Positions 9,110 through 16,489 of a stretch of DNA of 64,000 bases are shown here, piece after piece. The translations under genes were made by a program, and so were the position numbers. Within the stretch, counting starts at the first letter, position 1, and each line of letters opens with the position of its first letter. Origin of the DNA: Raoultibacter phocaeensis (GTDB lineage Bacteria; Actinomycetota; Coriobacteriia; Coriobacteriales; Eggerthellaceae); NCBI RefSeq assembly GCF_901411515.1, contig NZ_CABDUX010000002.1, forward strand, positions 1,426,001-1,490,000, read 5' to 3'. The notes under the pieces are model-generated. The model had not been told where the DNA came from. It saw nothing but the letters and a program-made list of their open reading frames with translations, and ran no database searches.

Positions 9110-10135
9110 ATGGCAAAACGAACACTGTACTTCGACCTGCTTACCATCGTATCGTGCTTTGCAGTCGTCTGCCTTCACTGCAACGCGCTCGTGCACTCGT
9201 TCGAGCCCACCCCCTCGTGGGACGCCGCGCTCGTCGTCGAGGTCGTCGCCTACTTCGCCGTTCCGGTTTTCTTCATGCTGACCGGTGCCAACAATATGCG
9301 CTATCGCGAAAAGTACGGCACGGGCGAGTTTCTCAAGCGGCGTCTCAAGAAGCTCGTCATACCGTTTGTCATCTGGTCGCTTCTCATCTATCTCCTTCAG
9401 CATGTCGTCGTAGCCCAACCGATCGATGCGACGATCGGCGGGTTTCTCACGAGCTTCATGGCCGGCACCATCGAACCCATCTACTGGTTCTTTTTCGCAA
9501 TCATCTCGCTGACGTTGGCGATGCCCGTCCTTTCGCTGCTCGCCGACCACCGAAAAGCACTCTGGTATCTGGTCGGGGTTTCGTTTGCCCTGATGTCGGT
9601 AGCGCCGCTTCTTTTCAAGGCGGTCGATCTTCCCTGGAATTCGTCGCTCAACCTCCCCGTAGCAGGGGGCTACGTCATGTACGCCGTACTCGGCTACCTC
9701 GTGGCAACCGGTGACGTCCCCAAGAAATATCGGATCGCCGTCTACGTTGCGGCAGTCGCCTGCCTGGTATTCCGCTACGCTTTCACCTACGTCGGTTCGT
9801 ACGAACTCGGCGCAACGGACAGAACGCTGTTCACCTATACGGCTTTCACCGCGGTACTACCGGCACTGGCGGTGTTCCTCTTGTTCAAACAGCACGATTG
9901 GAGCTCGCCGTTCTTCTCCAAGCACGCGCGCGCCATCACCGCGATATCCGGCTGCAGCTTCGGCATATACCTCATACACAAGATCATCCTCGACTACCTG
10001 ATCGTCGGATACCTGGATATCGGCTACGACCGGATCCTTTTGAGAATCGTCTGCCCGTTCGTCTTATATCTGGGCACCCTGGGAATCGTGTATCTCATAA
10101 AAAAGATACCCGTGATCAGAGGCATCGTTCCCTGA
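9110..10135 (+). CDS. Acyltransferase 3 family membrane protein (surface glycan O-acyltransferase)
   Basis: A 341-residue protein of about ten helices of the acyltransferase-3 (OafA/WecH) family, which acetylate or succinylate sugars of surface polymers. The N-terminal RTLYFDLLTIVSCFAVVCLH carries the conserved helix-one His, and YRKYGTG-like loop residues precede FLKRRLKKLVIPFVIWSLL, a characteristic R/K-rich junction. The start is the ATG at 9110, with GGGGGGAT directly upstream; the frame is open further back to 9041 but without a ribosome site. Its position suggests it decorates the glycan made by the divergent cluster. Confidence 0.88.
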   Translation: MAKRTLYFDLLTIVSCFAVVCLHCNALVHSFEPTPSWDAALVVEVVAYFAVPVFFMLTGANNMRYREKYGTGEFLKRRLKKLVIPFVIWSLLIYLLQHVVVAQPIDATIGGFLTSFMAGTIEPIYWFFFAIISLTLAMPVLSLLADHRKALWYLVGVSFALMSVAPLLFKAVDLPWNSSLNLPVAGGYVMYAVLGYLVATGDVPKKYRIAVYVAAVACLVFRYAFTYVGSYELGATDRTLFTYTAFTAVLPALAVFLLFKQHDWSSPFFSKHARAITAISGCSFGIYLIHKIILDYLIVGYLDIGYDRILLRIVCPFVLYLGTLGIVYLIKKIPVIRGIVP

Positions 10136-10185
10136 TTGCACGGTTCGCCCGAAAGAGAAGATCGCTTGGTGGCCTTCGCTTTGCA

Positions 10186-10223
10186 TAAAGAAAACGCGCG
10201 CACCGGTTTACGGATGCGCGCGT
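10186..10223 (-). terminator. Rho-independent terminator of the glucosaminidase gene
   Basis: On the minus strand the arms ACGCGCGCA and TGCGCGCGT pair over nine bases, with an inner CCG/CGG, and are followed by TTTTCTTT. It lies about 30 bases after the stop at 10253. On the plus strand there is no T tract, so it acts for the leftward gene. Confidence 0.85.
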
Positions 10224-10252
10224 CGTGCGGATAAGGAAATGGCTATCGAACT

Positions 10253-12283
10253 TTAGCGATACCGCGGCACGTCGAAGCGCAGGCCCGCCTTGTCCACCGG
10301 GATGCTGTTGTAGGTGTAGCAGTCGAACATGACGCTTGAGATGCCCGTCGCCCAGGTGCGGCTCGTGGCGTACTGATGCCATACCTCGCCTTTCAACACC
10401 GCCCGTTGCACATCCCATTTCATGCGGTACAGCGTGTTCTGCGGACCCGACACCGCGCCCGACGAAACCGTGGGCTTGTGGTAATTGGCCGAAATCCACT
10501 TCGCGGCGCCGAGGATGGCTTTCTTCGGCGTATTCCAGCCCTCCTTGATGGCCATGGAACGTCCGCCAGCCAAGGGAGAACCGTCGTAGGCACCGATGCC
10601 GAAGAAATTGTAGTACGTTCCCGCAGGGTACTTCTTTCCGCCGATCTCCGTCTTGCCGTCGTAGTAGTACCCCTTGGCGAGCGTCGACGTGCCCCACCCG
10701 CTTTCGAGGATCGCGTTCGAGAGCAAGTACACCTCGTTCATACCGTAGGTTTTCGCCGCTTCGACGAAGTACTCGCCGGTTCCCGCGAGCATGCCGTTTC
10801 TCCCGTTAGAAGTGCTCGCGATGAACGAATTCAGCTGCGAGGCCGAAACGATGCCCGAGTACCCGTCGGTCAAAACGGCGAACTGGTAGTACGACCGCGT
10901 GCCGAACGCGAAGTTGTTCGGGTCGAGGGATTCGAGCACTTGACTCTTGCTGTACTGGGGGTAGCCCTCCCCCGAAACTGCCTTAACCTCAAGATCGGCG
11001 AGCGCACTCAAGGAGATGCTGTAGTCGGTATACGCCACTCGCGCCAAGTTGAGAGCCGAGATGAGGGTAACTCGTGAAGTCGAGGAAACCGAAGGGGTAT
11101 CGCCGAAGAACTTCACGTAGCTGACTCCCGAACCCTTGAGCACACTTGTAGCGTAGCCGCACCACCCGTCGTCCACGAGCAGGAGCGGCGAGCGCTCCCT
11201 GCCCTGCAGCGCGCCGCCGCCGAGCGCGTCTGCCGGGTTCTGGCCCGTGGCGAACGCGGAGCCCTCCCAGGAGCCGAGGAAGCCGTTCTGGATCCCCCAC
11301 TTCGCGACGCGCGCGCTCGTGTCGTAGCGGTCGGCCCCCGCGAAGCGCTCGGTGCGCCCCGAGGCTGCCGCGGCGGCGGACTCGGCGGCCTTCGAGACCC
11401 GGTTCGTATCGCCCATGACGAGCGCCGTCGCGAACCCGCCGGCCGACGAGAGGGCGGCAAGCTGGTCGGCGTTGAGCGAGCAGGAGGCGTCGGCCAGGAA
11501 GACCGGGGCCTTGGCGCAGAACGCGACCGGCGAGGCCGACAGGGCGTCGGCGGGCGACACGCCCGAGGCGAGCACCACGGCGTCGGAGCCCCAGAGCACG
11601 CGGCCCTCGGGGTTCTTCGACGGGTCCGCCCCGTAGCGGTATATCTCCATCTGGGTGGCGTAGCGGTCCGCGCCCCCGAGGCGCTCGACCGCGATGCCCT
11701 TGGCCCCGATCGCGTCGGCCGCGGCGGCCGAGACCGCGTTCTCGTCGCCCACGACGACCACGTGCGACACGCCGAGCGAGGAGAGCGCCTGCGAGGCGGA
11801 CGCGTCGAGGCCCTCCTTGGGGGTGAGCAGCACGGGGCAGTCGAGCGCGCCGGCCAAGCTCGAGGCCGTGAGCGCGTCGGGCCAGCCGTAGCCGCCCGCC
11901 ACGACCGCGTAGCGCGAGCTCTGCCAGCCGTAAGTCGCCTGCAGGGCCGCGGTCTCGTAGCGGTTCGCGCCGGAGAACGGCCGCACCGCCCCTTGGGCGG
12001 AAACCTCGCGGGAATCGACCGACAAGGGGACGATCAAGGCATCTTGGGCTTCGCTATCCGATTCCGATAGTACGGAGGCGATCTCCTCGTCGGTTATCGC
12101 GCTCGCGAACGGCGTGCCTTCCGACTGCTCGTACGTCTCGCTTTGCCCAGCGTCTTCGGCGAAAGCGAGCGAGGGCATCAAGCCGACGGCAAGCATACAG
12201 GCAAGTGCAACACGCACGGATGCGCGCGCCATGCCACTGCGAAAACGGGACTGCTTTGCATTCGTTTGAGATTGTTTTTCCAT
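10253..12283 (-). CDS. Secreted glucosaminidase with three CWB2 cell wall-binding repeats
   Basis: A 676-residue secreted autolysin. A signal peptide (VRVALACMLAVGLMPSLAFA) ends near residue 42. Three CWB2 modules (starts FSGANRYETAALQ, LGGADRYATQM and FAGADRYDTSA) cover about residues 100-410 and should bind wall polymers. The C-terminus from about residue 480 is a LytG/Acm-type endo-beta-N-acetylglucosaminidase with the catalytic Glu in NAILESGWGTS and YYNFFGIGAYDG. The frame opens at 12412, but the ATG at 12283, three bases after the amidase stop, gives the signal peptide. Residues encoded by 11151-11977 are identical to those in the amidase. Likely role: glycan-strand cleavage in wall turnover. 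Confidence 0.93.
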   Translation of the reverse strand: MEKQSQTNAKQSRFRSGMARASVRVALACMLAVGLMPSLAFAEDAGQSETYEQSEGTPFASAITDEEIASVLSESDSEAQDALIVPLSVDSREVSAQGAVRPFSGANRYETAALQATYGWQSSRYAVVAGGYGWPDALTASSLAGALDCPVLLTPKEGLDASASQALSSLGVSHVVVVGDENAVSAAAADAIGAKGIAVERLGGADRYATQMEIYRYGADPSKNPEGRVLWGSDAVVLASGVSPADALSASPVAFCAKAPVFLADASCSLNADQLAALSSAGGFATALVMGDTNRVSKAAESAAAAASGRTERFAGADRYDTSARVAKWGIQNGFLGSWEGSAFATGQNPADALGGGALQGRERSPLLLVDDGWCGYATSVLKGSGVSYVKFFGDTPSVSSTSRVTLISALNLARVAYTDYSISLSALADLEVKAVSGEGYPQYSKSQVLESLDPNNFAFGTRSYYQFAVLTDGYSGIVSASQLNSFIASTSNGRNGMLAGTGEYFVEAAKTYGMNEVYLLSNAILESGWGTSTLAKGYYYDGKTEIGGKKYPAGTYYNFFGIGAYDGSPLAGGRSMAIKEGWNTPKKAILGAAKWISANYHKPTVSSGAVSGPQNTLYRMKWDVQRAVLKGEVWHQYATSRTWATGISSVMFDCYTYNSIPVDKAGLRFDVPRYR
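11151..11977. repeat. 827-bp near-identical block, copy 1 (CWB2 region of glucosaminidase gene)
   Basis: This stretch matches 12932-13758 base for base at an offset of 1781, apart from one difference (G at 11474, A at 13255), which is silent (CTC/CTT for Leu). The identity stops abruptly on both sides. The block is visibly richer in G and C at third codon positions than the flanking parts of the same genes. Confidence 0.97.
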
Positions 12284-12285
12284 GA

Positions 12286-14004
12286 TCAGCTCGCTATTCC
12301 CGACGCGATCGCTTTCGCTACAGCGTCTTTTCTCCCAAGGTAGGTACGTATGTCGGATGCGTTGTCGATGAAGCAAACCTCCAAGAGCACTGCGGGAAGC
12401 TCGCCCCCGCACACGGCGAATTCGGCATCCATCGTGCCGCGATCGCGAAGTCCCATGGCCTTAACGAGGCTCGGATGGACTTTCGCTTGCAAGTCTGCCG
12501 ATTTCCAATCAGCCCTGTAGGAATGGATGTAGGATTCGGTACCCGAGCCGCAGCTTGCGTTGAAGTGGATGGATACGAACAGATCGCACCCGCGATTGTA
12601 GGCATCGGTCTGGCGCAGCTTGTACCAGCCGCCTGTGTTGTTCACGTACACATCCATACCGTACTCGTTCTTGAGCTTTTTACCCACGCGATCGGCCAGA
12701 TCCTTGGTAAGCTCCCATTCGGTGAGCCCGTTGCCGGTCGCGCCGTAATCCATGACGCCGTTATTGCTCGAATTCCACCCGTGGCCCGCATCGATGTACA
12801 CCTTCAAGCCGGGTATGTCGGCATAGGTCATGCCGTTTATCGTATCGGCGATCTCCATGCGGATGGAGCCCGACACCGCATAGCGGTCGCCGAACACCTT
12901 GACCGACGACACGGTTTTGATGTTGGGCATGGCGTAGCCGCACCACCCGTCGTCCACGAGCAGGAGCGGCGAGCGCTCCCTGCCCTGCAGCGCGCCGCCG
13001 CCGAGCGCGTCTGCCGGGTTCTGGCCCGTGGCGAACGCGGAGCCCTCCCAGGAGCCGAGGAAGCCGTTCTGGATCCCCCACTTCGCGACGCGCGCGCTCG
13101 TGTCGTAGCGGTCGGCCCCCGCGAAGCGCTCGGTGCGCCCCGAGGCTGCCGCGGCGGCGGACTCGGCGGCCTTCGAGACCCGGTTCGTATCGCCCATGAC
13201 GAGCGCCGTCGCGAACCCGCCGGCCGACGAGAGGGCGGCAAGCTGGTCGGCGTTAAGCGAGCAGGAGGCGTCGGCCAGGAAGACCGGGGCCTTGGCGCAG
13301 AACGCGACCGGCGAGGCCGACAGGGCGTCGGCGGGCGACACGCCCGAGGCGAGCACCACGGCGTCGGAGCCCCAGAGCACGCGGCCCTCGGGGTTCTTCG
13401 ACGGGTCCGCCCCGTAGCGGTATATCTCCATCTGGGTGGCGTAGCGGTCCGCGCCCCCGAGGCGCTCGACCGCGATGCCCTTGGCCCCGATCGCGTCGGC
13501 CGCGGCGGCCGAGACCGCGTTCTCGTCGCCCACGACGACCACGTGCGACACGCCGAGCGAGGAGAGCGCCTGCGAGGCGGACGCGTCGAGGCCCTCCTTG
13601 GGGGTGAGCAGCACGGGGCAGTCGAGCGCGCCGGCCAAGCTCGAGGCCGTGAGCGCGTCGGGCCAGCCGTAGCCGCCCGCCACGACCGCGTAGCGCGAGC
13701 TCTGCCAGCCGTAAGTCGCCTGCAGGGCCGCGGTCTCGTAGCGGTTCGCGCCGGAGAAGGTTTTCATCATGGTACCCTCGACGACAGCCGTCGGAGCCGC
13801 CTCGGAAAGGGCTTCGACGCCGCCCTCGTCGTTCGGTGAAATAACCTCGCCGCTCTCGATGGCCGCTTCGATTTCCTCGTCGGAAAGAAGCGATTGGTCG
13901 CCCTCGACGAAGGCCCACGCCGGCTGCACGCCGAAGATAAGCGTGATCGCCACGGTGAGGGAAAGTGCAGCTGCTAAGAAGCCGCTTGTGCGTTTTTGTT
14001 CCAT
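12286..14004 (-). CDS. Secreted N-acetylmuramoyl-L-alanine amidase with three CWB2 repeats
   Basis: A 572-residue secreted autolysin. The signal peptide GFLAAALSLTVAITLIFGVQPAWA is followed by an acidic linker and three CWB2 modules, the same ones as in the neighbouring glucosaminidase. The Amidase_3 domain covers about residues 400-572: zinc ligands appear in YIDAGHGW, the Glu of LTEWELTKDLA and the His of SIHFNAS, with a catalytic Glu in VLLEVCFIDN. The start is the ATG at 14004 with GAGG upstream; the frame runs on to 14094 without one. It cleaves the MurNAc-L-Ala bond and complements the glucosaminidase encoded three bases later. Confidence 0.94.
   Translation of the reverse strand: MEQKRTSGFLAAALSLTVAITLIFGVQPAWAFVEGDQSLLSDEEIEAAIESGEVISPNDEGGVEALSEAAPTAVVEGTMMKTFSGANRYETAALQATYGWQSSRYAVVAGGYGWPDALTASSLAGALDCPVLLTPKEGLDASASQALSSLGVSHVVVVGDENAVSAAAADAIGAKGIAVERLGGADRYATQMEIYRYGADPSKNPEGRVLWGSDAVVLASGVSPADALSASPVAFCAKAPVFLADASCSLNADQLAALSSAGGFATALVMGDTNRVSKAAESAAAAASGRTERFAGADRYDTSARVAKWGIQNGFLGSWEGSAFATGQNPADALGGGALQGRERSPLLLVDDGWCGYAMPNIKTVSSVKVFGDRYAVSGSIRMEIADTINGMTYADIPGLKVYIDAGHGWNSSNNGVMDYGATGNGLTEWELTKDLADRVGKKLKNEYGMDVYVNNTGGWYKLRQTDAYNRGCDLFVSIHFNASCGSGTESYIHSYRADWKSADLQAKVHPSLVKAMGLRDRGTMDAEFAVCGGELPAVLLEVCFIDNASDIRTYLGRKDAVAKAIASGIAS
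12932..13758. repeat. 827-bp near-identical block, copy 2 (CWB2 region of amidase gene)
   Basis: Partner of 11151-11977 in direct orientation; 826 of 827 bases agree by line-by-line comparison. The spacing between copies (955 bases) contains the amidase catalytic domain, the gene junction and the glucosaminidase signal peptide. Recombination between the copies would fuse the amidase N-terminus to the glucosaminidase C-terminus and delete 1781 bases in frame. Confidence 0.97.
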
Positions 14005-14044
14005 TTCAGCCTCGTATACACTCGTTGGTAGCCGTTCGTGCGGG

Positions 14045-14050
14045 ATTATA
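14045..14050 (-). promoter_or_regulatory. Extended -10 promoter of the amidase-glucosaminidase pair
   Basis: On the minus strand TGCTATAAT gives a perfect TATAAT with the TGn extension, about 40 bases before the amidase ATG. No good -35 is seen at 16-18 bases, as expected for an extended -10 promoter. It lies in the 167-base gap after the mannose-1-phosphate guanylyltransferase gene, suggesting separate transcription. Confidence 0.6.
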
Positions 14051-14171
14051 GCATGTCCTTCGGATCGGGTATCGTAACGTTTCGCCACCAGCACTTCTTA
14101 TCAAGAGGCCGTCCATATCCCGAACCCTTCCGAATCTGGGTGCCCGAGAGGAACCGACGCGTGAAGGCAGC

Positions 14172-15527
14172 CTACTCCCAGTAAAACCCGAACCGCTCGA
14201 TATCGTCCTCAGTGAGCATAGGGCCGAGCTGTACTTCGACGATATGCAGGTCGGTGCGAGCCCTTACCCCGTGAAGCGATCCGTGGGAAATGCTGACGGC
14301 GTCGCCTCGTGCAACAGCACGGACCTCCCCGTCCACAACCACTTCGCCCGACCCGTCCACCACGGTCCATATCTCGTCGCGCAGCGTATGGCGTTGGTAG
14401 CTAATCTGCCGCCCTGCGGCGATCTCCAAGTACTTGGTGAGCGATTTGGTTCCCGAGTTGTACACGGAGTGGTCGAGCACGCGATATTCACCCCAGTTCC
14501 GGGATTCGCACATAGCCCGCCCCTCGGCCACCTGCTCGACATACGGCTTCATAGCCGCGCTTGCCTTTTTATCGGACACGAGGATTCCGTCGGGCGTCGC
14601 CACAATGACCGCATCCGGGATACCGAGGGCCACAAGCGGTATGTTGAGCTCGTTGACGATATGGGTGTTCGGGTTGCCGCTTCCGATCGCCCTTCCCGCC
14701 TGAGGGTCGCGCATCTCCTCGGTAAGGGTGTTCCACGTGCCGAGATCCTTCCACATGCCATCGTAGGCGATCACCGACACCGATTCCGCCTGCTCGACCA
14801 CCTCGTAGTCGAAGCTCTTCTTGGGAAACGATCCGTATTCGGCAGCAACTTCATCGTACGAAGTTGCTTCGGTGTACCGGGCCGCGATAGAGCGGATATA
14901 GCCTAATTTGAAAGCGAAAACACCGCAATTCCAAAGAGCGCCCTCGTCGATAAGGCGCGCAGCATCGCTCGAGGAGGGTTTCTCCTTGAATGCCCGCACG
15001 GCAACGGCACCGCCGGCACCCGTGCCCGAAGCTTTGCTGTCAGGCACGATATACCCGTACGATTCGGCGGGATGCGTCGGTTTCACGCCAAGAAGCACGA
15101 TGTCGGATTCGCCGCTGCGTACGGCCGCATCGAGCATCCCGATAAGCTCGAAATAGCCGTCGTCCACGTACGAATCGATGGGCATCACAACAATCGGCTC
15201 GTCGTCGGCAAGGTGCTTTTCAGAGTGCAGGTACGCACCTGCGAGCATAATGGCCGGAGCGGTATCGCGGCGCGACGGCTCTACAGCAACGCCGAAGTCG
15301 CCGTCAACCTGCGCGTATAGGGACGATACCTGCGAGGCGCTCGTTGCTATGACGATATCGCATGCGGGATCGGCCTTGCGTATCTGCGCGATAACGCGCT
15401 GCACCATCGATTGGGAAGCCCCGCTGTCGTCGCGCAGCACTTTGAGGAACTGCTTCGAGCGCGCTTCGTTGGAAAGGGGCCACAGCCGTGTGCCCGAGCC
15501 GCCCGACAAGAGGACAACGGTGCTCAC
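14172..15527 (-). CDS. manC: Mannose-1-phosphate guanylyltransferase with C-terminal cupin (mannose-6-phosphate isomerase type II)
   Basis: A 451-residue cytoplasmic enzyme making GDP-mannose from mannose-1-phosphate and GTP. The nucleotidyltransferase starts with VVLLSGGSGTRLWPLSNEARSKQFL reduced to its core signature GGSGTRLWPLS, followed by the substrate Lys in SKQFL. EPSRRDTAPAI and VMPIDSYV mark the same domain. The cupin part (about residues 350-451) has GRQISYQRHTLRDEIWTVVDG, usual for bifunctional ManC/XanB. The start is GTG at 15527, seven bases after the stop of the upstream gene. It supplies donor sugar to the glycosyltransferases around it. Confidence 0.93.
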   Translation of the reverse strand: MSTVVLLSGGSGTRLWPLSNEARSKQFLKVLRDDSGASQSMVQRVIAQIRKADPACDIVIATSASQVSSLYAQVDGDFGVAVEPSRRDTAPAIMLAGAYLHSEKHLADDEPIVVMPIDSYVDDGYFELIGMLDAAVRSGESDIVLLGVKPTHPAESYGYIVPDSKASGTGAGGAVAVRAFKEKPSSSDAARLIDEGALWNCGVFAFKLGYIRSIAARYTEATSYDEVAAEYGSFPKKSFDYEVVEQAESVSVIAYDGMWKDLGTWNTLTEEMRDPQAGRAIGSGNPNTHIVNELNIPLVALGIPDAVIVATPDGILVSDKKASAAMKPYVEQVAEGRAMCESRNWGEYRVLDHSVYNSGTKSLTKYLEIAAGRQISYQRHTLRDEIWTVVDGSGEVVVDGEVRAVARGDAVSISHGSLHGVRARTDLHIVEVQLGPMLTEDDIERFGFYWE

Positions 15528-15534
15528 GATGCCA

Positions 15535-16392
15535 TCACCGACCAACGATCCGGCGGTAGAGGCGTCGCACGCACCCGGGCTCGTCGGCAGGCTCAGAGGC
15601 TCGGCTCTGCGCTTCGCGCTCCTCGATCGCCTGTACCAACGTGCGCTCTTCTGAAGGATAGCGCTCGAAGAGGACTTTGAGGATGTCGTTGTTTCGCCCG
15701 CCGTTGAGGTTATCGATATACAAGCCGCCATCTTGCGTGCCGGGCACGTAGGTCAGGTTTTCGTTGCAGCCGGTACTGACTACGAAAACGCCGAGCCTCA
15801 ATTCGTTGACCATGAGCCACAAGTCGTCGGCCATAAGCGAGGTTTCACGAATGACAGCTTCATCGAACGTGGCCTCGTCGAACACATGCGGCGGATACAG
15901 CACGCCGCCGACCCCGGTCGCCAGAAGATCGCGCCTGGGGGTACCGCAAAGTGCCGACTGCTCGAACACCCAATCGCGGTACGGCGCCACCGCACCTTCC
16001 GCATTGCGGGTTACGATGTGCGTACGATTGGCGATAACCGCTTCGGGAAAACGGTAATGCATCTCAAGCAGCTTTTGCACGAGATCGAGCGGATAGACGA
16101 TGTCGTCGTCGACGGTGATAACGATATCATCGGGGTGCTCGCGCAATGCCCCGTAGTACTTAGTGTGGGGTTTGAGGCTTCGCGGCAGCCACTTGATCGA
16201 GAGTCCCGCCTGCACGGATTCTTCCAAGCACGCGGGCAGACCGTCAAAGCGCGACACCTCGTCTTCGGCAAGCCACAGCTCGATGCCATCGGGCGCCACA
16301 GTCTGCTTGAACAGGGGCTCGAGCGTTTGCGCAACGGCCTCGAACCTCGCAGGATACGAGGTAAGCGATACGATCACTCTCGGAAACGACAT
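15535..16392 (-). CDS. Glycosyltransferase-like GT-A protein with DDD motif
   Basis: A 285-residue protein opening with RVIVSLTSYPARFEAVAQT and carrying ITVDDDIVYPLDLV, an acidic GT-A metal site, near residues 91-104. This VSLTSYP...DDDI arrangement is found in putative glycosyltransferases of capsule regions rather than in canonical GT2 enzymes. It has no signal peptide or helices, so it is cytoplasmic. It is co-transcribed with manC seven bases downstream, and a mannose-containing product is a reasonable but unproven guess. GGGA lies five bases before its ATG. Confidence 0.75.
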   Translation of the reverse strand: MSFPRVIVSLTSYPARFEAVAQTLEPLFKQTVAPDGIELWLAEDEVSRFDGLPACLEESVQAGLSIKWLPRSLKPHTKYYGALREHPDDIVITVDDDIVYPLDLVQKLLEMHYRFPEAVIANRTHIVTRNAEGAVAPYRDWVFEQSALCGTPRRDLLATGVGGVLYPPHVFDEATFDEAVIRETSLMADDLWLMVNELRLGVFVVSTGCNENLTYVPGTQDGGLYIDNLNGGRNNDILKVLFERYPSEERTLVQAIEEREAQSRASEPADEPGCVRRLYRRIVGR

Positions 16393-16489
16393 GCACGTCC
16401 CTTCGACAAAAGCACGGATTCGGTCTTCCCCATTCTAACCGATTATGACCCGTGTCACAGAAAGCCCGCAGCTGAACGCGCGAAGGGCG

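Noticed and set aside
12475-13839. 454-codon plus-strand frame rich in Arg and Gly
   Set aside because: It lies opposite the amidase gene in GC-rich DNA, where stops are rare; composition is typical of an antisense shadow.
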